This document shows positions 15,842-22,546 of a DNA stretch of 41,538 nt, piece after piece. Origin of the DNA: Pontibacterium sp049599735 (GTDB taxonomy: Bacteria; Pseudomonadota; Gammaproteobacteria; Pseudomonadales; Balneatricaceae); NCBI GenBank assembly GCA_049599735.1, contig JBMYOX010000027.1, positions 1-41,538 of the forward strand, written 5' to 3'. Every line of letters starts with the position of its first letter. Positions within the stretch are counted from its first letter, which is position 1. The translations under genes were made by a program, and so were the position numbers. The notes under the pieces are model-generated. The model saw nothing but the letters and a program-made list of their open reading frames with translations. It did no database searches and was not told the origin of the DNA.

Positions 15842-16432
15842 ATGCCGTTAAATTTTGTATCAAGTGGGGGCGGTAGCCCTTTCATCCGTTTCTCTGTCGA
15901 AGACAACGAATGGGTACGTTCAACACCAGAAGGTGATTTGACAACTGTTGAGATGACTTCAGCGCCTGTTCTTATCGACATTGAAAACATCCAACAGGGC
16001 TGGCTGAAGTTGTCAGGTGGCCGTGACTGGATTGAATGGCCGAACAACGACCCGCAAGGCGTTGCAAAGCCATCCGATATGCACAAGCAGGGCATCTCGG
16101 TAAACTTCTATTCGACAAAACTTTTCGGCGATGAGCCAACCAGAGAGTTTTGCACAAGCGGCGTAGGCGCTCTTGAGTTTATCAAGAAGCTCTACAATGC
16201 CTGTGAGGACAAGTTTGGTAAGGGCGAAATTCCTGTCGTCCACATCACTGGCAGCACGAAAGTAAAAATCGGCAAGGGCAACAGCCGTATCCCCGATTTT
16301 GAAATCAAAGGCTGGAAGCCACGGCCAGATGATATGGGCGCTGAATCCAGTTCCTCCCTGGAAACCCCGTCAGCAGCTGCCTCGGACACTGCTCAAGCTG
16401 CGTCAGATGATGTCAACTTTGACGAAATCTGA
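15842..16432 (+). CDS. Putative single-stranded DNA-binding protein
   Basis: A 196-residue protein with a beta-rich body (about 1-150), a Ser/Ala/Asp-rich linker (155-188) and an acidic C-terminal tip (SDDVNFDEI). A beta domain plus flexible linker plus acidic-hydrophobic tail is the plan of phage ssDNA-binding proteins such as T7 gp2.5. The position between the nuclease and PrimPol genes fits. AAGGAG lies 6 nt before ATG. No OB-fold signature can be proved by eye, so the call rests on architecture and context. Confidence 0.55.
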   Translation: MPLNFVSSGGGSPFIRFSVEDNEWVRSTPEGDLTTVEMTSAPVLIDIENIQQGWLKLSGGRDWIEWPNNDPQGVAKPSDMHKQGISVNFYSTKLFGDEPTREFCTSGVGALEFIKKLYNACEDKFGKGEIPVVHITGSTKVKIGKGNSRIPDFEIKGWKPRPDDMGAESSSSLETPSAAASDTAQAASDDVNFDEI

Positions 16433-16446
16433 TTAGGGGTCAACTG

Positions 16447-16477
16447 TGGGGCGGCCTATGTGTCGCCCCATTTTTTC
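16447..16477 (+). terminator. Rho-independent terminator before the primase gene
   Basis: A 7-bp stem (TGGGGCG at 16447-16453 with CGCCCCA at 16464-16470, 10-nt loop) is followed by six T residues. It lies after the ssDNA-binding protein gene and only 12 nt before the PrimPol start, so it probably reduces (attenuates) expression of the helicase relative to the upstream genes. Confidence 0.8.
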
Positions 16478-16488
16478 GGGTGGTACAA

Positions 16489-18660
16489 ATGGAAAAAACA
16501 AAAACAGAATGGGCAAAGTATTGGGCGGACAAGGGCTTTAGTGTCGTCCCCGTTCACTACGTTAAGCCTGACGGGTCGTGCAGCTGCTCACAAGGTGCAG
16601 CTTGTGCGAGTCCTGGGAAGCACCCAGCGCCAAGCCGTTGGAAGAAGTACCAGGAGACAAGAGCAGACGAGCATACGCTTGAAATGTGGTTCGATGGTCG
16701 GTTCAAAGACTACAACCTGGGCGTTGTTACTGGTAAAATTAGTGGAAATGTATTCGTGGTCGATGTTGACATCGGGCCAGGCAAGCCAGGGCCAGATACC
16801 CTGGACGACTTGTGCATGGCAAACGATGACCTCCCCGAAACAGTAGAACAGATTACAGGCAGCGGCGGACGGCATTACTTTTTCCGTGCGCCCGATGATA
16901 TTGAAATCATCACTGGCAAGAATACCCTGGGCGATGGCATCGACACACGCGGCGAAGGTGGTTTTGTTGTCGTTGCGCCCAGCAACCATAAATCTGGTGG
17001 TGAATACATCGTATCGCCGCATCGTTCAGACATTGAGTCCAGCCCAGATTGGTTGCTGGAGATGTCAAAGATAGGTGCAGCGCACAATGGTATGTCCAGT
17101 TCTGTCATGCAAGGCAAGACGACAGACAGGTGGGGCGACCTGGTGGATGGGCGCGAGGGCTACATGGTGCAGCTGCTGCTCGGTACAATCAGGACGTTCT
17201 GGGCGCAGAAAGGCGTTTTGCCGACAGTCGATGAGCTGGTCAACGAAGCCTGGCCGACATTCGAGGCAAAGGCTAGAGCGCGTGGCAGTGACCTGGCATC
17301 CGATGGTCGGGGCATAGAATTATTTAGGTATAAGGCAAATTATCAGTTAAAACGTGCCAGGAATAACGAGCTGCGGATTCTACATGGTGTAGAACCAGGC
17401 TCAGAAAAGCCGTCAATGACGCAATCAGCTCCGCGTCTCGACCAGGCGGCGAGTGGAGAGAGCGTTGGTTCGCCACCCGAACAGCGCTCTCTCCGCATTT
17501 CCGATTGGGGCATGAATCGCTACAGCGGCGAAGCGCCCGAACAAGAATGGCTCATCGAGAACATCCTGCCCAGGCGCGTACCTGGACTCGTTGCTGCGGT
17601 CGGCGGACTCGGCAAGTCGTTTATCCTGCTTGACCTGGCAATGAAGGTTGCTGGGGGCGACCAGGGTATGCACCAGGAAACAGCGCTGGGCGGTCATATC
17701 GTTCACAATGGCAAGGTGGTGTTCCTGGGGGCGGAAGACAGCGCCAACAGTATGCACAGACGGATAGCGAATATCAGTGGCCCGAACCTCAGAGAACGGG
17801 CAGCTGGGAATCTGTTTGTTGTGCCGATGCCAGACGCTGGTGGCCCGATGCCCTTTATCCAGAACGTGATGGGGCAGTACAGCGTCACGCCAGAGTTTGA
17901 CAATATCAGGCAGCAGCTGATGGATATGGGCGACATTGCCCTGGTTATCATCGACCCGCTACAGGCGTTTGCAGCTGCTGACATCAACACAGACCCAGCT
18001 GCTGCTCAGTTCTGGTGGTCGCTAATGTCCGAATTGTGTGTGGCAGCTGGCGCTAACGTGCTGATTGCTCATCACATGAGGAAAGAAGGTACGTTCAGCA
18101 TCAAGAAGTCTGTCCAGGCCAGGGAAGCGATTAGAGGCACGACAGCGCTCGTTGACGGTGCGCGGTGGGTGTATGGCTTGTGGCAGATGCCAGAGTCTGA
18201 CGAGCTTGTAGTGGCCAGCAAAATGGGTTTCGAGTCTGGGGTAGGCAACTGCGTGATGGGCGGCATCGTCAAGGTCAATGATGCAGCTGACAACAGCACC
18301 AGGGCGTTTGTTCGAGGTGAATCAGGGCTGCTGATTGACAAGACATTCGAGGTGGACAGCATCCTGGAGGCTTCAGCCAAGCTCGACAAGATGCAGACCA
18401 GGGCAATCTTTGACGAGATTAACAAGCGCTGGGGTTCTGATGAGCCGTTTGCGATGGCCACAAACACAACCAGGTCACTGCAAGCCTGGATGGTCACGGA
18501 GTACGGGATGCCGAAACGTGCAGCCCGTGGCTACATGATGGCCTGGTCAGAGCAAGGGTACATCGAGAACACAGTTCACGACAGCAAGACAAAGACCAAA
18601 GGCATACGGGTTATCCGTGCGCCAGATGAACCAACCTGGGGGCGCAGCAATGATACATGA
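16489..18660 (+). CDS. PrimPol-helicase fusion (bifunctional primase/polymerase with RecA-like ATPase)
   Basis: A 723-residue replication protein. The N-terminal domain (about 1-190) is a primase/polymerase of the Prim-Pol (PF09250) type: a Cys/His cluster CSCSQGAACASPGKHP, the acidic pair VVDVD and the SGGRHYFFR motif. The C-terminal domain (about 335-630) is a RepA/DnaB-like ATPase with Walker A GGLGKS (near 371-376) and Walker B ALVIIDPLQAF (near 485). It would unwind DNA and prime at the phage origin while the host supplies the main polymerase, since no phage DNA polymerase gene is seen. ATG at 16489 was chosen over an upstream in-frame GTG at 16480, which lies against the terminator. Confidence 0.9.
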   Translation: MEKTKTEWAKYWADKGFSVVPVHYVKPDGSCSCSQGAACASPGKHPAPSRWKKYQETRADEHTLEMWFDGRFKDYNLGVVTGKISGNVFVVDVDIGPGKPGPDTLDDLCMANDDLPETVEQITGSGGRHYFFRAPDDIEIITGKNTLGDGIDTRGEGGFVVVAPSNHKSGGEYIVSPHRSDIESSPDWLLEMSKIGAAHNGMSSSVMQGKTTDRWGDLVDGREGYMVQLLLGTIRTFWAQKGVLPTVDELVNEAWPTFEAKARARGSDLASDGRGIELFRYKANYQLKRARNNELRILHGVEPGSEKPSMTQSAPRLDQAASGESVGSPPEQRSLRISDWGMNRYSGEAPEQEWLIENILPRRVPGLVAAVGGLGKSFILLDLAMKVAGGDQGMHQETALGGHIVHNGKVVFLGAEDSANSMHRRIANISGPNLRERAAGNLFVVPMPDAGGPMPFIQNVMGQYSVTPEFDNIRQQLMDMGDIALVIIDPLQAFAAADINTDPAAAQFWWSLMSELCVAAGANVLIAHHMRKEGTFSIKKSVQAREAIRGTTALVDGARWVYGLWQMPESDELVVASKMGFESGVGNCVMGGIVKVNDAADNSTRAFVRGESGLLIDKTFEVDSILEASAKLDKMQTRAIFDEINKRWGSDEPFAMATNTTRSLQAWMVTEYGMPKRAARGYMMAWSEQGYIENTVHDSKTKTKGIRVIRAPDEPTWGRSNDT

Positions 18661-18847
18661 AGGTGACGGGACACTGCAAAAGCGGTTCGATAACGGACTC
18701 TGCCCGTTCTGCGAATGTGTGTGGGAACCACTGCCAGGCAACGTCTGTCGGTTCTGCAACAAAGTGTGGACTGACTACCATGCAGAGCAAGACGAGTTCG
18801 AGGCAGCTGTCCAGGCGCAAATCAATAAAACAGGGAGTTTAGAATAA
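18650..18847 (+). CDS. Small zinc-ribbon-like protein
   Basis: A 65-residue protein with two Cys pairs, CPFC at about 18-21 and CRFC at about 34-37, spaced like a small zinc ribbon, followed by an acidic helical tail. Its ATG lies 11 nt inside the end of the helicase gene, so translation is coupled. A replication accessory role is inferred from its place between the helicase and the iteron array. Confidence 0.6.
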   Translation: MIHEGDGTLQKRFDNGLCPFCECVWEPLPGNVCRFCNKVWTDYHAEQDEFEAAVQAQINKTGSLE

Positions 18848-18857
18848 AACGCAAGTC

Positions 18858-19050
18858 ACTTCCGCTGGCGGAAGTAAGCGGGGTGAACAAGCTAAAATGG
18901 CGGAAGTAAGCAGGAGGAACGCCCGAAAAAGGCGGAAGTAAAATAGTTCTCAGCTTCATATTTGCGGAAGTAGGGCGGAAGTAGGGCGGAAGTGCAGCGG
19001 AAGTAGTACCCCATACCCCCTACGCACTACTTCCGCCAACGCGGAAAGTA
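18858..19050. repeat. Iteron-like GCGGAAGT array with helical phasing, candidate replication origin
   Basis: Seven direct copies of GCGGAAGT start at 18868, 18900, 18932, 18964, 18975, 18986 and 18997: spacings of 32, 32, 32, 11, 11 and 11 nt, that is about three helical turns and then one. Two inverted copies (ACTTCCGC) lie at 18858, forming a tight palindrome with the first direct copy (2-nt gap), and at 19029, exactly 32 nt after the start of the last direct copy. A one-base-insertion copy lies at 19041. Most copies read GCGGAAGTA. The array fills the 268-nt gap between the Zn-ribbon gene and the next gene, right behind the PrimPol-helicase. That is the classic setting of an iteron origin or a cooperative operator. 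Confidence 0.75.
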
Positions 19051-19069
19051 GGCGTTGGCGTGGGTATGG
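19011..19069. repeat. Nested inverted repeats beside the iteron array
   Basis: CCATACCC (19011-19018) pairs with GGGTATGG (19062-19069), and inside it CGCCAACG (19034-19041) pairs with CGTTGGCG (19053-19060). The nested hairpins enclose the last inverted iteron. They could form a cruciform or single-strand initiation structure at the origin, or a leader structure ahead of the gene at 19116. Confidence 0.55.
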
Positions 19070-19115
19070 ACGAAATGCGGGAACGGTGCAGCGATGGTTA
19101 GGTGGAGCGATAGGT

Positions 19116-19748
19116 ATGGCAAAAGGTAGATATAGCAGAACGAAGGGACGGACAAAGCGCAAGGACGATGGTGAGGATAAATGGTTCGCGCCCCCAATGT
19201 GGGGCGATAGTCGTTACCCGATAGTCAAAGCAGCATTGGATTCCGTGGATGAGGTGGCTCGGACGCTCGAACAACGATGGGGCATTGGTAGGCTGCAACG
19301 TATCGCGCCACCCGAACTGGCCGTTAAATTCGCCCAGGCAACCGAAAACTTCAATGAAGCCTGTAACCAGGACGACCACAATTACATGGTGCAAAAGGCA
19401 AACAACCTCATAGCAGGATGGAAAGCCCTGGAACGAACCGCAGAGAAAAATGGATTCTCTCCTGCCGACCCGAAGGTTTGGTACTTCCGCGCACCAGATG
19501 ACCAGGACGGCAAGCCGTATGCCCTGGTCGAAGATAGCGGTGACTACAAGCGCATCGAGCCTGACACCGTGACCCGAATTTATACACTCGATGAGGTGTG
19601 TAGATTCATCAAGTTCTGGGAAGAAAAGAATGAGCTTGTCAACAAGGTCAAGGACACCTTCCCAGGTGCAACAGTGACATCCATCAAGCCAAAGGAGGAC
19701 AAAGATGGCAAAAAAGAACCGTTCTACGATGACGAAATCCCGTTCTAG
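19116..19748 (+). CDS. Unknown replication-region protein with SSB-like C-terminal tail
   Basis: A 210-residue protein with a basic N-terminus (MAKGRYSRTKGRTKRKDD), a mixed middle (WFAPPMWGD, RTLEQRWGIGRLQRI, WYFRAPDDQDGKPYALVED) and the ending FYDDEIPF. That ending matches the C-terminal hook of bacterial SSB (DDDIPF), which recruits replication and repair proteins. The body is not a recognisable SSB fold. ATG at 19116 is preferred over GTG at 19086 because GGTGGAG/ATAGG motifs precede it. Its location just after the iteron array makes an origin-binding or replisome-recruiting role plausible. Confidence 0.65.
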   Translation: MAKGRYSRTKGRTKRKDDGEDKWFAPPMWGDSRYPIVKAALDSVDEVARTLEQRWGIGRLQRIAPPELAVKFAQATENFNEACNQDDHNYMVQKANNLIAGWKALERTAEKNGFSPADPKVWYFRAPDDQDGKPYALVEDSGDYKRIEPDTVTRIYTLDEVCRFIKFWEEKNELVNKVKDTFPGATVTSIKPKEDKDGKKEPFYDDEIPF

Positions 19749-20100
19749 CAAAATGGATTCTCAACTGACAAAAATGGATTCTCAACCCGTTAGAGCCAGG
19801 ATGCTGGGTGATGTTCAGAAATTGGTCAGCCAGCAGCGCAACAAAGAGTACGGAGAACCGCGCCAGAACATGGCCAGGACGGCGGCAATCATGGCCGCAT
19901 ACCTGGGCGACCGTCCAGGCAGCGCGTTCCGTGCTGATGATGTGGCGGCGTTTGGAATCATATTGAAGCTGGGCAGACTCGCGGAAAATCCGCACAAGTT
20001 GGACAGCTGGCGCGATGTGGCAGGATATGCAGCTATCGGTTATGAAGTAGTCGAAGGGCAGCAGCCAAAGAAACGCGGACGGCCACCAAAACAGAAATAA
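19705..20100 (+). CDS. DUF6378-like protein with AT-hook-like tail
   Basis: A 131-residue protein. The region around EYGEPRQNMARTAAIMAAYLG, split as YGEPRQNM and AAIMAAYLG, and then LGRLAENPHKLDSWRDVAGY, matches the DUF6378 family of phage proteins. The end KKRGRPPKQK resembles an AT-hook. The N-terminus has a duplicated KMDSQ segment. The start is supported by AAGGAGG six bases upstream, even though it overlaps the preceding gene by 44 nt. It is the last gene of the early operon. Function is unknown; DNA binding is an inference from the tail. Confidence 0.7.
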   Translation: MAKKNRSTMTKSRSSKMDSQLTKMDSQPVRARMLGDVQKLVSQQRNKEYGEPRQNMARTAAIMAAYLGDRPGSAFRADDVAAFGIILKLGRLAENPHKLDSWRDVAGYAAIGYEVVEGQQPKKRGRPPKQK

Positions 20101-20103
20101 AAA

Positions 20104-20139
20104 AACGCGCCCGAATCCCAGGCAGGAGTCGGGCGCGTT
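20104..20139 (-). terminator. Strong terminator of the leftward operon
   Basis: An 11-bp perfect stem (AACGCGCCCGA at 20104-20114 with TCGGGCGCGTT at 20129-20139) has an A-run on its left side. Read on the minus strand this is a stem followed by a T-run, that is, an intrinsic terminator for the genes coming from 22546. It may also stop the rightward early transcripts that converge here. Confidence 0.85.
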
Positions 20140-20161
20140 CCAGCAGCCGCCAGGCTGCTGG
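20140..20161. terminator. Second hairpin between convergent operons
   Basis: CCAGCAGC (20140-20147) pairs perfectly with GCTGCTGG (20154-20161) across 6 nt, directly beside the main terminator and just downstream of the leftward 20165 gene stop. It has no T-run of its own. It probably strengthens termination or protects transcript ends. Confidence 0.45.
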
Positions 20162-20164
20162 TGT

Positions 20165-20302
20165 CTAAGTTAATCCCAGGGCGTGACCGAACAGCAAAAA
20201 GACATAGCCCAGGCCGAACAGCGATATAAGCCCCAGCAGCTCGGCCAGGAACGTCCAGGGATGCTTGATATAATAGCGCAGCGCCTCGCGTAGTTCTTCC
20301 AT
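20165..20302 (-). CDS. Small single-pass membrane protein
   Basis: A 45-residue protein. A charged N-terminus (MEELREALRYYIKHPW) is followed by one hydrophobic segment (about residues 17-40, FLAELLGLISLFGLGYVFLL). Its ATG lies 3 nt beyond the stop of the upstream gene and it is the last gene before the terminator. The longer overlapping reading frame in this stretch was rejected because it lacks this spacing. Function unknown; membrane insertion is predicted from hydrophobicity. Confidence 0.6.
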   Translation of the reverse strand: MEELREALRYYIKHPWTFLAELLGLISLFGLGYVFLLFGHALGLT

Positions 20303-20305
20303 CGT

Positions 20306-20758
20306 TCAACCCCCTGGCCAATAAAACTGGTTGCAATACCAGGCCAGCGCATCGCGTTCCAGGTCGTTCATCAGTCTAAACTCAATCCAGGGCGTTCCCC
20401 AGTCTTGATATTCAAGCTGCGCGTCTTCTGCCTGGCCAAACCGTGCCAGGTTGCCAATAATGCGGACAGCTGGGCCGCCTCCTGCCAGGTCAATGCGGAA
20501 GTGTTCCGCCTCTAGCCCTGCACCAAGTGATGACCAGCCAGAACGGACAGAAACGCCACCAGCTGCAAAATCCTGGGCGCGTTCCCGTATCTCGTCCGCT
20601 GCGCGGTGGTCTTGGCTGCGCTCGGCGTTTAAGTGTGCGCGGTGCAGCTGCATAATTTCCAGCAGCTGATAGCCAGCCTGTTGCCAGGCGCGTCCAGCTC
20701 TGTGCTTTTCCTCGGCTGCCTGGTGGTGCTGCCGTCTCAGTGTTGAGTTGCTAATCAT
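20306..20758 (-). CDS. Hypothetical protein of the leftward operon
   Basis: A 150-residue protein I do not recognise. The N-terminal half is a long, charged, His/Gln/Glu-rich helix (about 1-65); the C-terminal half is mixed with a Trp/Tyr-rich end (WIEFRLMNDLERDALAWYC). Its ATG overlaps the upstream stop (ATGA-type), showing operon coupling. A coiled-coil plus small globular domain is the most that can be said. Confidence 0.6.
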   Translation of the reverse strand: MISNSTLRRQHHQAAEEKHRAGRAWQQAGYQLLEIMQLHRAHLNAERSQDHRAADEIRERAQDFAAGGVSVRSGWSSLGAGLEAEHFRIDLAGGGPAVRIIGNLARFGQAEDAQLEYQDWGTPWIEFRLMNDLERDALAWYCNQFYWPGG

Positions 20759-21117
20759 TGCGCGGCCTCCTGCGGTACAATCTGCAAACCCTGGGCGGTA
20801 AAGCCTGGCGATTCCTCAGTGACTACGCAGCTCACAACGTCCTGGTGATAGCGCAGCTCTTTTTTTGCCTGTTCAATAACGTGCTTTGGGTGGTCGTCTT
20901 TGTGAATCACAAAATAGCCGCCATTGCGTGACACATCTTGCATTGTGTAAAACACCGTGACGCTGCCCTTTTTGATTTCATCAATAGCCGCCAGCAATGC
21001 CTGGCGCGCAATAGTCTCTTGCAGCCCCAGGTTATCGCCGCGCAGCTCCTGGGCTGTTAGCTCCGCAATCCTGTCCAGCTCGGCCAGGCCTTCATCGTTC
21101 CATGTTTCATCTTTCAT
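20755..21117 (-). CDS. Hypothetical protein of the leftward operon
   Basis: A 120-residue acidic protein, helical at the N-terminus (about 1-50), with a beta-rich middle (SVTVFYTMQDV, GGYFVIHKDD) and no recognised family. Upstream an 11-codon minigene (minus strand, 21149-21114) with AAGGAGCTG overlaps its start as ATGA and may be a leader. The site AAGGAGCTGAA is almost the same as that of the first gene of the operon (22546), so the two are probably translated at a similar rate. Confidence 0.6.
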   Translation of the reverse strand: MKDETWNDEGLAELDRIAELTAQELRGDNLGLQETIARQALLAAIDEIKKGSVTVFYTMQDVSRNGGYFVIHKDDHPKHVIEQAKKELRYHQDVVSCVVTEESPGFTAQGLQIVPQEAAQ

Positions 21118-21181
21118 TTATTCAGCTCCTTGATGGTGTTAGCTGCCATCGTCAGGCCTTGCCCACTACAGCAAGACGACA

Positions 21182-21202
21182 CCAGGCAACGCAGCTGCCT
21201 GG
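21182..21202 (-). terminator. Intercistronic hairpin in the leftward operon
   Basis: CCAGGCA (21182-21188) pairs with TGCCTGG (21196-21202) with a 7-nt loop, in the only sizeable gap of the operon (21118-21210). There is no T-run, so it is more likely an RNA processing or stability hairpin than a full terminator. Confidence 0.4.
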
Positions 21203-21210
21203 CGTTTCGG

Positions 21211-21396
21211 CTATTGTTGGTCGTATATCTCGACACGTTTTTCATAGTCAGACCACAGCGCAGACAGTTTTTGCATCAGCGCTGCATCCTGGCGAATGTT
21301 AAAAATCCAGTTAGCCTGGACAGCATCAAGAAAGCCCTCGAAGCTGCCGAGCTCGTCAAACTCCTGGCGAATTGCTGGTGTCATGCCTCTGCTCAT
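21211..21396 (-). CDS. Hypothetical small acidic protein
   Basis: A 61-residue protein (MSRGMTPAIRQEFDELGSFE...), helical and acidic, with no recognised family. Its ATG overlaps the stop of the upstream gene by 4 nt, and a gap with a hairpin separates it from the next gene. Coding is supported by the tight packing and consistent direction. Confidence 0.55.
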   Translation of the reverse strand: MSRGMTPAIRQEFDELGSFEGFLDAVQANWIFNIRQDAALMQKLSALWSDYEKRVEIYDQQ

Positions 21397-21602
21397 CGTG
21401 CTGCTCCTGTCAAAATGATTGACCAGGCATCGCGCAGCGCCCTGGCTTTAAGTGTATCGCCCTGGGTTTCTGCCTGGTCGATATCAGCCTGGACGGCTGC
21501 GCCTACGACCAGGACGGCATCCGCCCAGGTCATAAATGTGTTTTGCGGTTCAGCTGCCAGCTCGGCATCTGTCCAGGTTTGCACAAGTTCTGGCTTTACC
21601 AT
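21393..21602 (-). CDS. Hypothetical small protein (tail-assembly-chaperone-like composition)
   Basis: A 69-residue acidic Ala-rich helical protein (WADAVLVVGAAVQADIDQAE). It overlaps its upstream neighbour by 7 nt and its downstream neighbour by 4 nt, so it belongs to the same coupled operon. I do not recognise the family. The resemblance to small phage tail-chaperone-type helices is only compositional and is not used for a function. Confidence 0.55.
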   Translation of the reverse strand: MVKPELVQTWTDAELAAEPQNTFMTWADAVLVVGAAVQADIDQAETQGDTLKARALRDAWSIILTGAAR

Positions 21603-21787
21603 AACGCGCCCTGCCTTTCTGTCTCTGTTGGTTTTGTTTCACGTTCCGCCCCAGGGATAACAAGCTGCACCCCTTCTGGTGTCAGCTCCTCCTGGGGTTC
21701 GCTATAAATGCGGCACTCGATGCAAGCCTGGTCGCCGCCAAGCTCAACAATAAAGTCACATTCTTCACAACCGTTCACGGGTTTCAT
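21596..21787 (-). CDS. Small putative zinc-binding protein
   Basis: A 63-residue protein with four Cys (CEEC at about 7-10, CIEC at about 22-25), the spacing of a small zinc knuckle, then a Pro/Glu-rich tail. It sits between overlapping neighbours in the leftward operon. A nucleic-acid- or protein-binding role is inferred from the Cys pattern only. Confidence 0.55.
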   Translation of the reverse strand: MKPVNGCEECDFIVELGGDQACIECRIYSEPQEELTPEGVQLVIPGAERETKPTETERQGALW

Positions 21788-21798
21788 TGCTCTGCCCC

Positions 21799-22038
21799 CT
21801 AAAAATAAAGATTGGTTTCAAGTTTCAGCTTGTCCCCGTCCAGGCGGTAAAGCCTGGTCGGGATGATGTCGCGGCTGCCGCGCTGCCGCTTGCCTACTGT
21901 CACCAGCTGGCCGTCCGTGGATTTGTCTGGCCATACCTGGTTATTCCGTGCCAGGCGCTGCCCAGCATCGCGCAACGTTTTGGCTTGTGACCAGATGACA
22001 ATCTGGCTGGCAAAGTTTTGAGTGTGATAATAAATCAT
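21799..22038 (-). CDS. Hypothetical small basic protein
   Basis: A 79-residue protein with a positive middle (QRLARNNQVW, KRQRGSRDIIP) and a beta-like end (LYRLDGDKLKLETNLYF). The pattern resembles small nucleic-acid-binding domains, but no family is recognised. It overlaps the upstream gene stop by 4 nt and precedes the Zn-knuckle gene by 11 nt. Confidence 0.55.
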   Translation of the reverse strand: MIYYHTQNFASQIVIWSQAKTLRDAGQRLARNNQVWPDKSTDGQLVTVGKRQRGSRDIIPTRLYRLDGDKLKLETNLYF

Positions 22039-22325
22039 TGCTCTGCCTCCAGGGTTGTCAGTGTTGCCTGGTCGTATCCGTCCAGCTCGGTCAGCGCCAG
22101 CTGGATGCGGTTTAGATAGATGCGGATGTCATCCAGGGCGGTCAGCTGCTGCGCGTTGAATCCGTGCCTGGCTGCTGCCAGGGCAAGACGGTCGCAAGCA
22201 ATCCGCGCCGTGTTGGTTGCGTATTGGGCTGCATCGCCCTCATGGTTGGCCACCAGCTGCGCCACCTGGGCAACAGTGATGCCATATTTGCGCTGCTCAA
22301 TGTGCTGCTTTTCTTCTGCGGTCAT
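22035..22325 (-). CDS. Hypothetical helical protein
   Basis: A 96-residue, mostly helical acidic protein (ITVAQVAQLVANHEGDAAQ, then LDDIRIYLNRIQLALTEL) with a Gln-rich pattern suggesting an oligomerising coiled coil. No family is recognised. It is coupled by 4-nt overlaps to both neighbours in the leftward operon. Confidence 0.55.
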   Translation of the reverse strand: MTAEEKQHIEQRKYGITVAQVAQLVANHEGDAAQYATNTARIACDRLALAAARHGFNAQQLTALDDIRIYLNRIQLALTELDGYDQATLTTLEAEQ

Positions 22326-22546
22326 TGGATGGCCTCCTTAAAATCAGCAATCAGTTTTGCGTTATCGGAAATTGCCCAGGCTGCGGCTGCCAGGCTAAAG
22401 CCCAGCATTGCGCCCATGACCAGGGCAAAGGCTGCCAGGTTGTCGCCCTGGCTAGATACCAGGATAGCCCAGACGGACAGCCCAGCGGATGCAGTACCTA
22501 GCAGCAGCGCTGCTGCGTTTGCTGCGTGTTGTAAGACTCTATGCAT
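22322..22546 (-). CDS. Two-pass small membrane protein
   Basis: A 74-residue protein with two hydrophobic segments (about 11-31 and 39-60, the second AFALVMGAMLGFSLAAAAWA) and a short hydrophilic end, so probably an inner-membrane protein. It is the first gene of the leftward operon, after AAGGAGCTGAACAA. Membrane proteins open and close the operon, which suggests effects on the cell envelope such as superinfection exclusion; this is only an inference. Confidence 0.55.
   Translation of the reverse strand: MHRVLQHAANAAALLLGTASAGLSVWAILVSSQGDNLAAFALVMGAMLGFSLAAAAWAISDNAKLIADFKEAIQ

Noticed and set aside
18868..19005. CRISPR-like look of 32-nt spaced repeats
   Set aside because: Repeat is only 8-9 bp, the spacing shifts to 11 nt, and no cas gene is near.
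20170..20352. 60-codon leftward frame at the end of the leftward operon
   Set aside because: The 45-residue frame 20302-20165 starts right after the upstream stop and forms a clean membrane helix; the longer one overlaps the neighbour.
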